Shown here piece by piece: positions 1 to 9,163 of a stretch of 64,000 nucleotides of DNA. The DNA lies in the NCBI GenBank assembly GCA_900469955.1, contig UBYX01000005.1, positions 62,001 through 126,000 of the forward strand, given 5' to 3'. The notes under the pieces were generated by a model that saw nothing but the letters and a program-made list of their open reading frames with translations, was not told the DNA's origin and made no database searches. This stretch comes from Hyphomicrobiales bacterium (GTDB lineage: Bacteria > Pseudomonadota > Alphaproteobacteria > Rhizobiales > Rhizobiaceae). The first letter of the stretch is position 1. Each line of letters begins with the position of its first letter. The translations under genes and the position numbers were made by a program.

Positions 1-683
1 CGAAGAAGGCCCACTCCGCCGGTGCCGTCACTCTCTGGGATCTCGCCCATTCCGCAGGCGCCCTGCCGGTGGATCTGGCTGGAGCCGAAGCGGACTTCGC
101 TGTCGGCTGTACCTACAAATATCTGAACGGCGGCCCGGGCGCTCCGGCTTTCATCTACGTGGCGCCGCACCTTAGGGACCAGGTAAGGCCGGCGCTTTCC
201 GGCTGGCTCGGGCATGAACAACCCTTCGCTTTCGATCTCGGCTACCGGCCGGGCGGCGGGATCGACCGGATGCGTGTCGGCACACCACCGATCCTCGGCC
301 TCGCCGCCCTCGATGCGGCGCTCGATGCCTGGGACGGTGTCGATATTCAGGAGGTGCGCAAGCAATCGATCAGGCTATGCGACCTGTTCGTGACGGAGGT
401 CGAACGGCGGTGCCCCATGCTGGAACTCGGCTCGCCGCGCGACGGCCGGAAGCGCGGCAGCCAGATCTCCTTCCTTCATCCGGAAGGCTACGCCATCATG
501 CAGGCCTTGATTTCCCGCGGGGTCATCGGCGATTTCCGGGCTCCGAACGCAATCCGCTTCGGCTTTACGCCTCTTTACATCGCTGAGGCGGACGTTCTGA
601 AGGCAGTCGACGTCCTGGACGACATCATGGCCAACCGTCTTTGGGATACCGCGGAATACAAGCAGCGGGCGTTGGTGACCTGA
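1..683 (+). CDS. kynU: kynureninase, C-terminal part (5' end outside window)
   Basis: This PLP enzyme hydrolyses kynurenine to anthranilate plus alanine in tryptophan breakdown. The frame is open from base 3 and lacks its N-terminal half, which lies upstream of the window. The visible part has the LWDLAHSAGALPVDL block and the PLP-lysine motif GCTYKYLNGGPG (Lys codon at 117-119). It also has the GTPPILGLAALDAAL helix and a C-terminal NAIRFGFTPLY segment typical of the family. The stop is TGA at 681-683. The next gene in the same direction is a solute-binding protein 143 nt downstream, so the transporter may serve kynurenine, tryptophan or a related aromatic acid. That link is inference. Confidence 0.88.
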   Translation, partial: KKAHSAGAVTLWDLAHSAGALPVDLAGAEADFAVGCTYKYLNGGPGAPAFIYVAPHLRDQVRPALSGWLGHEQPFAFDLGYRPGGGIDRMRVGTPPILGLAALDAALDAWDGVDIQEVRKQSIRLCDLFVTEVERRCPMLELGSPRDGRKRGSQISFLHPEGYAIMQALISRGVIGDFRAPNAIRFGFTPLYIAEADVLKAVDVLDDIMANRLWDTAEYKQRALVT

Positions 684-739
684 GCAACTCTGGTGAGGTT
701 GAGGGTCCAACCGAAAACCAATCAATCAAGGGGTTCGGC

Positions 740-780
740 CATGGAGATTGTTTACAAAGAAACAATCTCCATGTAAACAA
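740..780. promoter_or_regulatory. nested inverted repeat; candidate GntR-type operator or alternative RNA hairpins
   Basis: Bases 740-753 (CATGGAGATTGTTT) and 760-773 form a perfect 14-bp inverted repeat with a 6-nt loop. Overlapping it, TTGTTTACA (748-756) and TGTAAACAA (772-780) form a second perfect 9-bp pair, so the two RNA helices are mutually exclusive. TTGTTTACAA at 748-757 also looks like a FadR/GntR-family operator core (TTGT-N2-ACAA). No U-tract follows, so this is not a simple terminator. It sits 47 nt before the binding-protein start and probably controls the transporter operon. The regulator is unknown. Confidence 0.55.
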
Positions 781-826
781 ACAGACGGGCGGGAGGAGAT
801 CGCCCACTTTGTCCTGGGAGGATTTT

Positions 827-1984
827 ATGAAAAACCGGTTTTTTGCTGGGATAGCGGCGATTGCCGTCATGTCCCTTCCTGTATTCGCGAACCCCGCGCT
901 GGCCGACATTACCATCGGTGTCACGATACCGACCACCGGCCCCGGCGCCGCGCTCGGCATTCCGCTGAAAAACTCGATAGAACTCTGGCCCAAGGAGATC
1001 GCCGGCGAAAAGCTCAAGGTGATCTTGCTTGACGATGCCGGCGATCCCTCGATCGCTACGACCAACGCCCGCCGGTTTGCCAACGACGACAAGGTCGACG
1101 TAATGATGGGTTCGGCGCTGACGCCGGCTGCGATCGGTGCCGCCGGCGTTGCCGCTGAAGTCGGCGTGCCGCATTTCGCCATTTCGCCGGTGCCGCCGCC
1201 GGTCGCCAAGGGGAAATGGACCTTCGTTCTGCCGCAGTATTCGAGCGTGCTCGCCAAGCGCATGTTCACACGCATGAAACAGGACGGCGTCAAGCGCGTA
1301 TCCTTCATCGGCTTTGCGGATTCCTACGGCCAGCAATGGGTCGAAGAACTCAAGAACACCGGCAAGGAATACGGGCTGGAGGTCGTGGCCGACGAACGTT
1401 ACGCCCGTGCCGACACTTCGGTTTCCGGCCAGGTTCTGAAAGCGATTGCCGCCAAGCCCGACGCCGTCTTCATCGGCGCTTCCGGCACCGGCGCGGCATT
1501 GCCTCAGATCGGCGTGCGCGAGCGCGGATTCACGGGTCCTGTCTACGTTGTCTCGGGCGCCGTGACGTTCGAGTTCCTGCGCATCGCCGGCAAGGCGGTG
1601 GAGAACACGATCTTCTCTTCCGGACCCATCATGGTCGCGGAAGACCAGCCCGACGACTCGCCGACCAAGGCCGAAGGTCTGGCCTACCTCAAGGCTTATG
1701 AAGGCAAATTCGGCCCCAACAGCCGCACTCAGTTCGGCTCGCATGTCTGGGACGCCATGGTCATTCTCAAGAAGGCCGTGCCGGTCGCGCTGCAGAAGGC
1801 CAAGCCGGGCACCTCGGAGTTTCGTGCGGCGCTGCGCGATGCGATAGAATCGAGCGGTCCCTATAATGCCACCCACGGCGTATTCCAGTTTACACCGCAG
1901 GATCATTATGGCCTCGACCAGCGCGGTGCTGTGCTGTTGACCGCCAAGGACGGCAAGTTCCAGTTGCTGCCGGAAAAGAAGTAA
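827..1984 (+). CDS. ABC transporter substrate-binding protein, branched-chain amino acid/aromatic (LivJ) family
   Basis: This is a periplasmic binding protein of 385 residues. ATG at 827 is chosen because GGAGG (817-821) precedes it and the product begins with a clear signal peptide (MKNRFF, a hydrophobic core, then NPALA before DITIG). The open frame runs further upstream without coding support. The mature part starts with DITIGVTIPTTGPGAALG and has LDDAGDPS and an N-lobe segment FIGFADSYGQQW, as in Peripla_BP_6 proteins. It heads the transporter operon whose permease follows after 283 nt. The ligand cannot be read from sequence. Kynureninase immediately upstream suggests an aromatic compound. 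Confidence 0.88.
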   Translation: MKNRFFAGIAAIAVMSLPVFANPALADITIGVTIPTTGPGAALGIPLKNSIELWPKEIAGEKLKVILLDDAGDPSIATTNARRFANDDKVDVMMGSALTPAAIGAAGVAAEVGVPHFAISPVPPPVAKGKWTFVLPQYSSVLAKRMFTRMKQDGVKRVSFIGFADSYGQQWVEELKNTGKEYGLEVVADERYARADTSVSGQVLKAIAAKPDAVFIGASGTGAALPQIGVRERGFTGPVYVVSGAVTFEFLRIAGKAVENTIFSSGPIMVAEDQPDDSPTKAEGLAYLKAYEGKFGPNSRTQFGSHVWDAMVILKKAVPVALQKAKPGTSEFRAALRDAIESSGPYNATHGVFQFTPQDHYGLDQRGAVLLTAKDGKFQLLPEKK

Positions 1985-2012
1985 GCCACCGAACGGCCCA
2001 GTGTCGGCTTTC

Positions 2013-2034
2013 CCTTCCCCTAACGAGGGGAAGG
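2013..2034 (+). other. intergenic hairpin between binding-protein and permease genes
   Basis: CCTTCCCCT (2013-2021) and AGGGGAAGG (2026-2034) form a perfect 9-bp stem with an AACG tetraloop. A second small hairpin, ATCCGCC-GCA-GGCGGAT, occupies 2214-2230. No T-run follows either. Hairpins here commonly stabilise the abundant binding-protein mRNA or partly terminate transcription before the permease genes. The whole 1985-2267 gap is GC-rich with several palindromes and may be a rhizobial intergenic repeat. I see no gene in it. Confidence 0.5.
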
Positions 2035-2267
2035 CCGCACTTTCTCCCCGTCATCCGGCCTCGAAGCGGTATCCGGCGCTCGGAAAGCCTTGCGCGCCGG
2101 AGGCTCTTGCAAGGAGCCGTCCCCGGCGGGGACCCGCCGTGGCAGGAGAGCGGATCATCCGGTCGTGACGGGCGGGACGCTGACGGCCCCGAGTTGCATT
2201 TGCTGAACATGCTATCCGCCGCAGGCGGATCGTTATCGAAACTCCATTCCATAGCACAGCGTGGGGG

Positions 2268-3308
2268 ATGCATTTGGACGCGACCATTGCGACATTCCTG
2301 ATCCAGGACGGCCTGACCAACGGTGCGGTCTACGCGCTTTTGGGATTAGCCATCGTCCTGGTGTTTTCGGTCACCCGCGTGATCTTCATTCCCCAGGGCG
2401 AGTTTGTTGCCTATGGCGCGCTGACGCTTGCCACACTGGATACGGGAAATGTCCCGGGAACGCCGAAGCTCCTCCTTTGCTTCGGCGTGGCTGCCTTCCT
2501 GCTCGACCTCTGGTCATGGCGACGCGACCTCAAGGTCGACGCGCTCCTCCGAAACATCGCACTCAACCTTGGTTTGCCTCTGTTGATCTACGGCGCCGTC
2601 CTTTATCTCGCGCCGCTGCAACTGCCCTCCGTCGTCCGCGTATTGATTACCGTGTCGATCATCGCGCCTATGGGTCTCTATGTTTACCGCATCGCCTACC
2701 GGCCGCTGGCGGATGCATCGGTACTGGTGCTGCTGATCACATCGGTAGGCGTCCACCTCGCCATGCTGGGTCTCGGCCTGATCTTCTTCGGCCCGGAAGG
2801 CCTGCGCGCCGCACCGCTGCATGACGGCAGTTTCACAATGGGGCCTCTGCTGGTGACGGCCCAGAGCGTCCTGATCTATCTCATGACTATCCTGATCATG
2901 ATCGCCCTCTATTTCTTCTTTGAAAAGACGCTGCTCGGCAAGGCGTTGCGGGCAACCGCTGTCAACAGGCTTGGGGCGCGCCTTGTCGGCGTGCGGACAC
3001 AGCTGACGGGCGTCACGGCCTTCGTGCTGGCGGCGACGATCGCCGCCCTATCGGGCGTGCTGATGGGACCGATCACCACGATCTACTACGATACCGGCTT
3101 CCTGATCGGCCTCAAGGGCTTCGTCGCCGCCATCCTCGGGGGCATGGGCAGCTTTCCGGTAACGGCCATTGCCGCGATCGGTGTCGGCATGGTCGAATCT
3201 TTCGCTTCGTTTTTCGCCAGCAACTACAAGGAAATCATCGTGTTCGGCCTGATCGTCCCGGTGCTGATCTGGCTCTCTATCGGTGCCATCCACCATGAGG
3301 AGGAATAA
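2268..3308 (+). CDS. branched-chain-type ABC transporter permease, LivH family
   Basis: An inner-membrane permease of 346 residues with many hydrophobic segments. It opens with a LivH-like helix ([20 protein letters not shown]) and has a C-terminal [20 protein letters not shown] block that is diagnostic of the family. It is some 40 residues longer than usual LivH proteins. The extra stretch (about residues 60-110) lies after the second membrane segment. ATG at 2268 is kept because the conserved N-terminus starts there. The stop is 3 nt before the next start, so the two genes should be co-translated. Together with 3312-5794 it forms the membrane and ATPase parts of one importer. Confidence 0.85.
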   Translation: MHLDATIATFLIQDGLTNGAVYALLGLAIVLVFSVTRVIFIPQGEFVAYGALTLATLDTGNVPGTPKLLLCFGVAAFLLDLWSWRRDLKVDALLRNIALNLGLPLLIYGAVLYLAPLQLPSVVRVLITVSIIAPMGLYVYRIAYRPLADASVLVLLITSVGVHLAMLGLGLIFFGPEGLRAAPLHDGSFTMGPLLVTAQSVLIYLMTILIMIALYFFFEKTLLGKALRATAVNRLGARLVGVRTQLTGVTAFVLAATIAALSGVLMGPITTIYYDTGFLIGLKGFVAAILGGMGSFPVTAIAAIGVGMVESFASFFASNYKEIIVFGLIVPVLIWLSIGAIHHEEE

Positions 3309-3311
3309 ACC

Positions 3312-5084
3312 ATGATGGCCAACAAGCACCTCATGCCCGGCATTGCAGCCATCGCCCTCCTTGCGGTTTTCCCATTGCTGCCGGTGCCGCCGTTCTGGAT
3401 AACGCTCGCCAACAATATCGGGCTGGCCTCACTGGTCGCCATCGGCCTGGTGCTTCTGACCGGCGTCGGCGGACTGACCTCCTTCGGTCAGGCCGCATTC
3501 TGCGGGTTCGGCGCCTATACCACCGCCGTACTGACCACCGCCTATGGCTTTTCACCGTGGGTGACCTTGCCGCTATCGCTACTGGTGGGCGCAGCCGTGG
3601 CCGTCCCGCTGGGGCTGATGACGGTGCGGCTCTCGGGACACTACCTGCCGCTCGGCACCATCGCCTGGGGCTTGGCCATCTACTACCTTTTTGGCCGCAT
3701 CGAACTGCTCGGCCGCTATGACGGTATCACCGGCATCCCGCCGTTAAATATAGCCGGCTATCCCTTCCTGAGCGGCCAGTCGATCTTCTACGTCATCTGG
3801 GTCTTCGTGATCCTGACGGCCATCGGAGCCCAGAACCTTCTCGATTCCCGCACGGGCCGCGGCATTCGCGCCCTTCGGGGCGGGGGTCAGGCGGCCGAAG
3901 CCTTCGGCGTCAACATCATCCGGGCAAAGCTCATCGTCTTCATCTTCGCCGCCATCGTCGCGGCCCTTTCCGGCTGGCTTTATGCTCATATGCAGCGTTC
4001 GGTGAATTCGACACCCTTCGGTCTCAACATGGGGATCGAGTATATGCTGATGGCAGTGGTCGGCGGCTCCGGCTACATATGGGGTGCGATCTTCGGTTCG
4101 GCATTCGTGCTGATCGTCAAGGAAATCCTGCAGCGTGTGATGCCGGAGCTCGTCGGCACTGGCATCAACGTAGAGATGGTCGTCTTCGGAGTTCTTCTTG
4201 TCGCCATCCTGCAGCTTGCGCGGAACGGCCTCTGGCCCATGGTGGCGCGCCTGATGCCTCCGAAAGGCCAGCTTCAGATCCCGACCTCGGTGCGGAAACT
4301 TGCCAAGCGCACACTTGCGCCGGCCGGTTCGCCACTCATCAAGGTGGACAGGGCTCGCAAGGCCTTTGGCGGGCTGGTTGCGGTCAGCGACGTGAGTTTC
4401 GAGGTCAAGGCCGGGCAGATCGTCGGACTGATCGGTCCGAATGGTGCGGGAAAAAGCACGACCTTCAACCTGATCACCGGCATAGCATCGCTCACCAGCG
4501 GCTCCGTCTCCTACCAGGGTCAGCCGTTGACCGGAAACAGCCCGCGCGAGATCGCCAAACATGGCATCGCCCGGACCTTTCAGCACGCCAAGATCCTGCC
4601 TGACATGTCGGTCCTGGAAAACGTGGCCCTCGGCGCCCATCTGCGCGGTAGCGCCGGCGTGCTCAGGAGTTTTCTGCGTATGGACCGGGAGGAGGAGGCA
4701 ACATTGCTTGCCGAAGCCGCCTACCAGCTCGATCGCGTCGGCCTCGGCCAATATCGCGACCGGCCGGCGGGCGATCTGGCCCTCGGCCAGATCCGCATTC
4801 TCGAAATCGCTCGCGCCCTTGCCGCCGATCCGACGATACTGCTGCTCGACGAGCCCGCGGCCGGCCTGCGGCACGGCGAAAAGCAGGAGCTTGCCGCCCT
4901 CCTCAACAAATTGCGCCAGGAGGGTGTCAGCGTGCTTCTGGTCGAACACGATATGGGTTTTGTCATGGGCCTGGTCGATCATCTCGTCGTCCTCGACTTC
5001 GGCACGCTGATCGCCGAGGGCCGGCCGGCGGAAGTCCGTAGGCATCCAGCCGTGGTTGCCGCCTATCTCGGAGGTGTGGCATGA
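3312..5084 (+). CDS. fused ABC permease/ATP-binding protein (LivM-LivG)
   Basis: One 590-residue frame carries two transporter subunits. Residues 1 to about 325 are a LivM-type permease, with [16 protein letters not shown] and an [16 protein letters not shown] motif. From about residue 340 a LivG-type ATPase follows: Walker [10 protein letters not shown] near 375-383, the LivG-type [16 protein letters not shown] segment, the signature [15 protein letters not shown], and Walker [12 protein letters not shown]. The signature departs from the usual LSYGQQR form. ATGATG gives two adjacent possible starts, 3312 and 3315. LivM-LivG fusions are known in proteobacteria. The end overlaps livF by 4 nt. 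Confidence 0.88.
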   Translation: MMANKHLMPGIAAIALLAVFPLLPVPPFWITLANNIGLASLVAIGLVLLTGVGGLTSFGQAAFCGFGAYTTAVLTTAYGFSPWVTLPLSLLVGAAVAVPLGLMTVRLSGHYLPLGTIAWGLAIYYLFGRIELLGRYDGITGIPPLNIAGYPFLSGQSIFYVIWVFVILTAIGAQNLLDSRTGRGIRALRGGGQAAEAFGVNIIRAKLIVFIFAAIVAALSGWLYAHMQRSVNSTPFGLNMGIEYMLMAVVGGSGYIWGAIFGSAFVLIVKEILQRVMPELVGTGINVEMVVFGVLLVAILQLARNGLWPMVARLMPPKGQLQIPTSVRKLAKRTLAPAGSPLIKVDRARKAFGGLVAVSDVSFEVKAGQIVGLIGPNGAGKSTTFNLITGIASLTSGSVSYQGQPLTGNSPREIAKHGIARTFQHAKILPDMSVLENVALGAHLRGSAGVLRSFLRMDREEEATLLAEAAYQLDRVGLGQYRDRPAGDLALGQIRILEIARALAADPTILLLDEPAAGLRHGEKQELAALLNKLRQEGVSVLLVEHDMGFVMGLVDHLVVLDFGTLIAEGRPAEVRRHPAVVAAYLGGVA

Positions 5085-5794
5085 GCCGGAACCTGCTCGA
5101 ACTCACCGATATCCACGTCTCCTACGGACGTGCCGAAGTCCTGCATGGCATTTCGCTTGCCATGCGGCCTGGCAGTATCGTTACCGTGATCGGGGCGAAC
5201 GGCGCTGGCAAGACCACGTTGCTGAATGCGGTCATGGGCGTCATCCCCTCCACCGGTGCGATCCTTTATGATGGAGCCCCGGTGCCCCGTTCCGTTGAGG
5301 CGCGCGTCGCCGCCGGGCTATGCCTTGTGCCGGAAAAGCGGGAGCTTTTCTCATCCATGACCGTCGAGGACAATATCGAACTCGGCGGCTTCCTGCGCCG
5401 CGCTTCCGAACGGGGAGAGACCCGGGAGGAGGTCTATACCCGCTTTCCACGGCTTGCCGAGCGGCGCAAGCAGCTGGCCGGCACGCTGTCCGGCGGCGAG
5501 CGTCAGATGCTGGCGCTGGCGCGCGCGCTGATGAGCCGCCCGCGCCTGTTGTTGCTCGACGAGCCTAGCCTGGGGCTCGCGCCAAAAATCGTCGTCGACA
5601 TCCTGAACATCGTCTCGGAACTGCGAAAAACCGGCGTGGCCATCCTGCTGGTGGAGCAGAACGCCCGGGCGGCTCTGGAAATTGCCGATGAGGGTTATCT
5701 GGTGGAACTTGGCGAGGTGCGGCGCTCCGGTCCCGCCGCCGAACTCGCGGTCGACCCTGCGCTCATGGAAAGCTATCTTGGCGCACATTCCTGA
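5081..5794 (+). CDS. ABC transporter ATP-binding protein, LivF family
   Basis: This is the second ATPase of the importer, 237 residues, the normal LivF length. It has Walker [10 protein letters not shown], a LivF-type [16 protein letters not shown] segment, signature [15 protein letters not shown], Walker [14 protein letters not shown] and the switch region VEQN. Its start overlaps the LivM-LivG stop (ATGA), indicating translational coupling. It ends 11 nt before the end of the convergent gene at 5806. Confidence 0.9.
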   Translation: MSRNLLELTDIHVSYGRAEVLHGISLAMRPGSIVTVIGANGAGKTTLLNAVMGVIPSTGAILYDGAPVPRSVEARVAAGLCLVPEKRELFSSMTVEDNIELGGFLRRASERGETREEVYTRFPRLAERRKQLAGTLSGGERQMLALARALMSRPRLLLLDEPSLGLAPKIVVDILNIVSELRKTGVAILLVEQNARAALEIADEGYLVELGEVRRSGPAAELAVDPALMESYLGAHS

Positions 5795-5805
5795 TCCCTG
5801 CCCGA

Positions 5806-7455
5806 TCAATCGAAGCTCTCGACGAATTTCTGGCGGAACTCGTCCATTCGATAGACCGGCGTCTCCTTTGCCGGAAGCATGCCTGGCTGCCATTTCCAGC
5901 GGTCGAGGCGCTTCAAAACCTCCGGATTGCCGGCGACAATGTGAACCGGCACATCACGGGACGCACCCTCCCCGGTGATGATCGAGGCGGGCTGATGATC
6001 TCCGAGCAGGATGAAAAGCGTGTTTTTCCCATATCGCGCCATATAGGAGCCGAGGGTTTCGAGCGCATAGTCGATCGAGGCTGCATATTGCGAACGCACC
6101 CGCTCCGGATCCGCCCAGATGACCGAGGCGGGGTCGCCGCTCTCCGCCTGGCCGTTGAAGATGGTGCCGTCACCAATCTTGTCCCAGTCTACCAGTGAAG
6201 GAATTGGCGTCCACGGCGCATGGCTGGAGATCAACGCAATCTCCGCCATGACCGGTTGGTGGCCCTGTGGCCGCTCCAGCTTCTCAAAGGCCGCGAGCGT
6301 GTACTGATCCGGCATCGTCACCCAATTGAAGGGTTTTCCCTTGTAACCGAGTCCCGCGGCGGCATGAACGCGGTCGTAGCCGAAATAGGCCGATTCCGGC
6401 CAGTCGAGCGTAATCGCCGGCATCACCGCGGCAGTCCGCCAGCCCGACGCACGAAAAAGCCTGTTGAGGCTTCGCCGCTCGCTGGTGATCATCCGGTCGT
6501 AACGCGACTGATTGCTTACCCATAGGCCCGAAAGAAGAGTGCCATGCGCAAGCCAGCTCAAACCGCCAACCGTGGGCGACGTGAGCCAGCCGCTGCGTGC
6601 CTGCAGTCCTGACGCTTCGATCTGCCGCTCGACGGCGGCGAGGCGATCATGGACCCGTACCGCATATCGGGGATCTTCAATCGCACTGCGGCCATAGGAT
6701 TCGACAAAGACAAGCACGACGTCCATGCCGGACAGCGCGGAAAAATGCTGACCGGGGGAAACCCCGTCCCGCGCCAGTTCGCCCTCGAACCGATCGAGGT
6801 CGGCACTTGACTCCCTCACCATCTCGATCCGGTTGATGATGTAGGGAATGGTCGATGCTTCGACGCCGAGATTGCGACGGTCATCCTGCACGGCAAGGAG
6901 CGTCAGGCCGACAAGCAAAACTACGCCGCTTCCGATTGCCGATCTCCGCCGTGTTTCGGCTGCAAGGTTGCGGAAGCCGCCGAGCGACCAATAGAGCAAC
7001 GCGATGACCAGAACCCATGCGAGCAAACCGGCGCAGATGGTTCCGACTGCTTCCCTCACACCCACTGCACCGCTTAGGAGATTCCATCCGTCGGTCAGGA
7101 TCTTGACGTCCAGATACGGGTTGAACGGCCGCTGGAAGGCAATGCCGGTGCCAAGATCCGCCAATTTGAGAAGCAGCATTGCGCCGGCGAGCAAAGTGGC
7201 TGACCAGCGCAGGAGGGCCAAGAATCGGCCAGTCATTGTTGACGCCAGGAATGCAAGCCCCGCGACTTCGAGAGGAAATCTCACGTCAGAAAGATCCGCG
7301 AAGGTCTGGGGATTGGATGGCAGCGCCAGGATCAGAGCGACCAGTATCAACGAAATCGTGATGCGAAGAGCGGAAAACCGGTTTGCAGCCGGATGCGTAT
7401 GATACTCTGCAGGAAAGTTGCGACCTCGTTCGCGAAAAGGCCGGTATTCATTCAT
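5806..7455 (-). CDS. membrane-anchored sulfatase/alkaline-phosphatase-superfamily protein
   Basis: A 549-residue protein with about five N-terminal membrane segments (between residues 28 and 190) and a large extracytoplasmic domain. The domain shows alkaline-phosphatase-superfamily marks: a metal-site VFVESYG (249-255), a nucleophile region SPTVGGLSWLAHGTLLSG (293-310), ISSHAPW, and LGDHQP near residue 485. This layout recalls LtaS/OpgB/EptA-type enzymes that move or hydrolyse phospho-groups on envelope glycans or lipids, but the substrate is unknown. GGAGAG precedes the start. It is divergent from the flippase-like gene by 30 nt, which suggests joint function in the neighbourhood 5806-15707. 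Confidence 0.75.
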   Translation of the reverse strand: MNEYRPFRERGRNFPAEYHTHPAANRFSALRITISLILVALILALPSNPQTFADLSDVRFPLEVAGLAFLASTMTGRFLALLRWSATLLAGAMLLLKLADLGTGIAFQRPFNPYLDVKILTDGWNLLSGAVGVREAVGTICAGLLAWVLVIALLYWSLGGFRNLAAETRRRSAIGSGVVLLVGLTLLAVQDDRRNLGVEASTIPYIINRIEMVRESSADLDRFEGELARDGVSPGQHFSALSGMDVVLVFVESYGRSAIEDPRYAVRVHDRLAAVERQIEASGLQARSGWLTSPTVGGLSWLAHGTLLSGLWVSNQSRYDRMITSERRSLNRLFRASGWRTAAVMPAITLDWPESAYFGYDRVHAAAGLGYKGKPFNWVTMPDQYTLAAFEKLERPQGHQPVMAEIALISSHAPWTPIPSLVDWDKIGDGTIFNGQAESGDPASVIWADPERVRSQYAASIDYALETLGSYMARYGKNTLFILLGDHQPASIITGEGASRDVPVHIVAGNPEVLKRLDRWKWQPGMLPAKETPVYRMDEFRQKFVESFD

Positions 7456-7485
7456 GCGTCACTCTCTCCGTCATCGTTGCAGGCT

Positions 7486-8412
7486 ATGCGTCTACTGAAG
7501 TCTATCGGCTTTATTGCGGCTGTGACACTTCTCGTTGCCGTGATCTGGTGCTCCGATCCGCAGCGGATCGGAGCACATCTGTCGTCAGCGAGCCCCGCTT
7601 ATGTCGTTGCGGGGCTGCTTCTGGTTCAGGTTCAGATCGTGCTTTCCGCCTTGCGTTGGCGATTCACGGCGGCGAGGCTTGGGCAGGACCTGGGCCGCAG
7701 TCAGGCAATCGGCGAGTACTACCTGGGAACGCTGCTCAACCAGCTTCTTCCGGGCGGCATGGCGGGCGATACTTTACGGGCCTTCCGTAACCGGACTGGA
7801 ATGCCAACGGGTTGGAAGATTCCCGCCCAGGCGGTAATCCTAGAGCGTATTGCCGGCCAGGGCGTGTTCTTCCTCGTGGCGACCTGCGGAGTTCTGATCT
7901 GGCCACTCTTCGGTGGCGCGGTGATCCCGGAAAATCTGCGCTCTCCCCTTCAAGGCTTCGCGTTTTTCGTTGCCGCGACGGTGTTTGCCGCCCTGATTGT
8001 CCTTCGCTATCCGCCGCGAAAGATCGAGCCTCACGTGAAAAGGCTGCGGGCAGCGTTTGCTCTCGTCTTTCTGCAGGATCGAGCATGGCGGCTACAGGCG
8101 GTGTTGAGCGTTTCAATCGTCGGAAGCTACATTGGCATGTTCATGGTGGCGTCAGCGGCTGTCGGCGCACCATTGCCAGCGCTCGCGGCCGTGACAGCCA
8201 TTCCGCTCGGTCTGTTGACGATGCTGATACCGGCCACGATCGCCGGATGGGGAGCCCGGGAAACGGCGGCGGCGTCGCTCTGGCCCCTTTTCGGTTATAC
8301 GGCTTCGGACGGAATCGCGGCCAGCATTCTCTATGGTCTCATGGCATTGGCAGGGGCCGCACCCGGTGTGATTGTCGTTGTTGCAACAGCGCTCGGTCAA
8401 AGACGCCCCTGA
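7486..8412 (+). CDS. UPF0104/lysylphosphatidylglycerol-synthase transmembrane-region (flippase-like) protein
   Basis: An integral membrane protein of 308 residues matching the AglD/MprF-flippase-like family. The family-typical segment is YYLGTLLNQLLPGGMAGDTLRAF, and multiple hydrophobic helices follow, with TIAGWGARETAAASLWPLFG near the C-terminus. ATG 7486 is preferred over the upstream in-frame codon at 7393. It removes an overlap with the divergent gene and begins with MRLLKSIGFIAAVTLL. Related proteins act in glycolipid or phospholipid translocation; the lipid here is unknown. It converges with the FkbM methyltransferase gene with a 4-nt gap. Confidence 0.75.
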   Translation: MRLLKSIGFIAAVTLLVAVIWCSDPQRIGAHLSSASPAYVVAGLLLVQVQIVLSALRWRFTAARLGQDLGRSQAIGEYYLGTLLNQLLPGGMAGDTLRAFRNRTGMPTGWKIPAQAVILERIAGQGVFFLVATCGVLIWPLFGGAVIPENLRSPLQGFAFFVAATVFAALIVLRYPPRKIEPHVKRLRAAFALVFLQDRAWRLQAVLSVSIVGSYIGMFMVASAAVGAPLPALAAVTAIPLGLLTMLIPATIAGWGARETAAASLWPLFGYTASDGIAASILYGLMALAGAAPGVIVVVATALGQRRP

Positions 8413-8416
8413 GTTA

Positions 8417-9163
8417 TCACGACATGAGTCGGGCATAGATATCGCCGGACGAGGCATTTTCCGCCAGCCGGGATAGCTCGATCAGCATGTCGTCGGCAGA
8501 TATCCACCCGCCGCCCACGAATTGGTGCCGCTCTCCTTCGACACGGTTGAAAAGATAGGGCCCGAGCCTGCGCAAATGGTCGATCGCCGCTTCTGCGATC
8601 TCCATCGTGGCGGGAATATATTCAAAGGCCACGAGCGGGATCGGATGATGCAACCCGGCTATGATATCGGCTTCAGCGCCCTCCACGTCGATCTTGCAGA
8701 AACGGGGAAGACCGAATTCGGCGATCAAGGCGTCCAGCGTCGTCATTTCGACACGCTCGACGCGGTCCCAGGTGACGTTGCTGAAACCCGGGGTCTTGCC
8801 AACCTTCGAAATCCACGAGGACGAAATGCTGGTTACCGTAGGATGCCTCCGCGAAATATGCAGATCGACGCTTCCCGGGTTCTTCCCCACGGCTTTGCGC
8901 AACAGGACGAGATCTTGGTCGGCGAAGGTCCTCTGGATAAAATCGGCAAACATCGGTTGCGGCTCGAGCGCGACCACTTTCGCCTGGAGCGAAAGCAGCG
9001 TGCGGCTGCGGCTGCCGGCATGCGCGCCAATATCGAAAACGAGGTCTCCCGGCCTGATGAAGCCTGCATAAAAGCGCCTGAGCGCCGAACGGCGCCAGGG
9101 TTGGCCGTAATAGATCAGCAATGAGCGGGCAAGCCCGAGGGAGGCCGCAAAGTCAGCCCGCAT
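8417..9163 (-). CDS. FkbM family SAM-dependent methyltransferase
   Basis: A 248-residue methyltransferase. Motif I is VFDIGAHAG (residues 42-50), then VVALEPQPMF for the SAM-ribose acidic residue, and the FkbM signature KIDVEGAEADIIAGL around residue 167. FkbM proteins O-methylate sugars and polyketides, so this one probably methylates a sugar or glycan made by the neighbourhood. It overlaps the upstream CDP-alcohol phosphatidyltransferase gene by 11 nt, so the two are translationally coupled. Confidence 0.82.
   Translation of the reverse strand: MRADFAASLGLARSLLIYYGQPWRRSALRRFYAGFIRPGDLVFDIGAHAGSRSRTLLSLQAKVVALEPQPMFADFIQRTFADQDLVLLRKAVGKNPGSVDLHISRRHPTVTSISSSWISKVGKTPGFSNVTWDRVERVEMTTLDALIAEFGLPRFCKIDVEGAEADIIAGLHHPIPLVAFEYIPATMEIAEAAIDHLRRLGPYLFNRVEGERHQFVGGGWISADDMLIELSRLAENASSGDIYARLMS

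Noticed and set aside
1985-2267. Possible RIME-like rhizobial repeat in the binding-protein/permease gap
   Set aside because: The palindromic, GC-rich look fits, but I could not match a full consensus by eye, and only one copy is present in the window.
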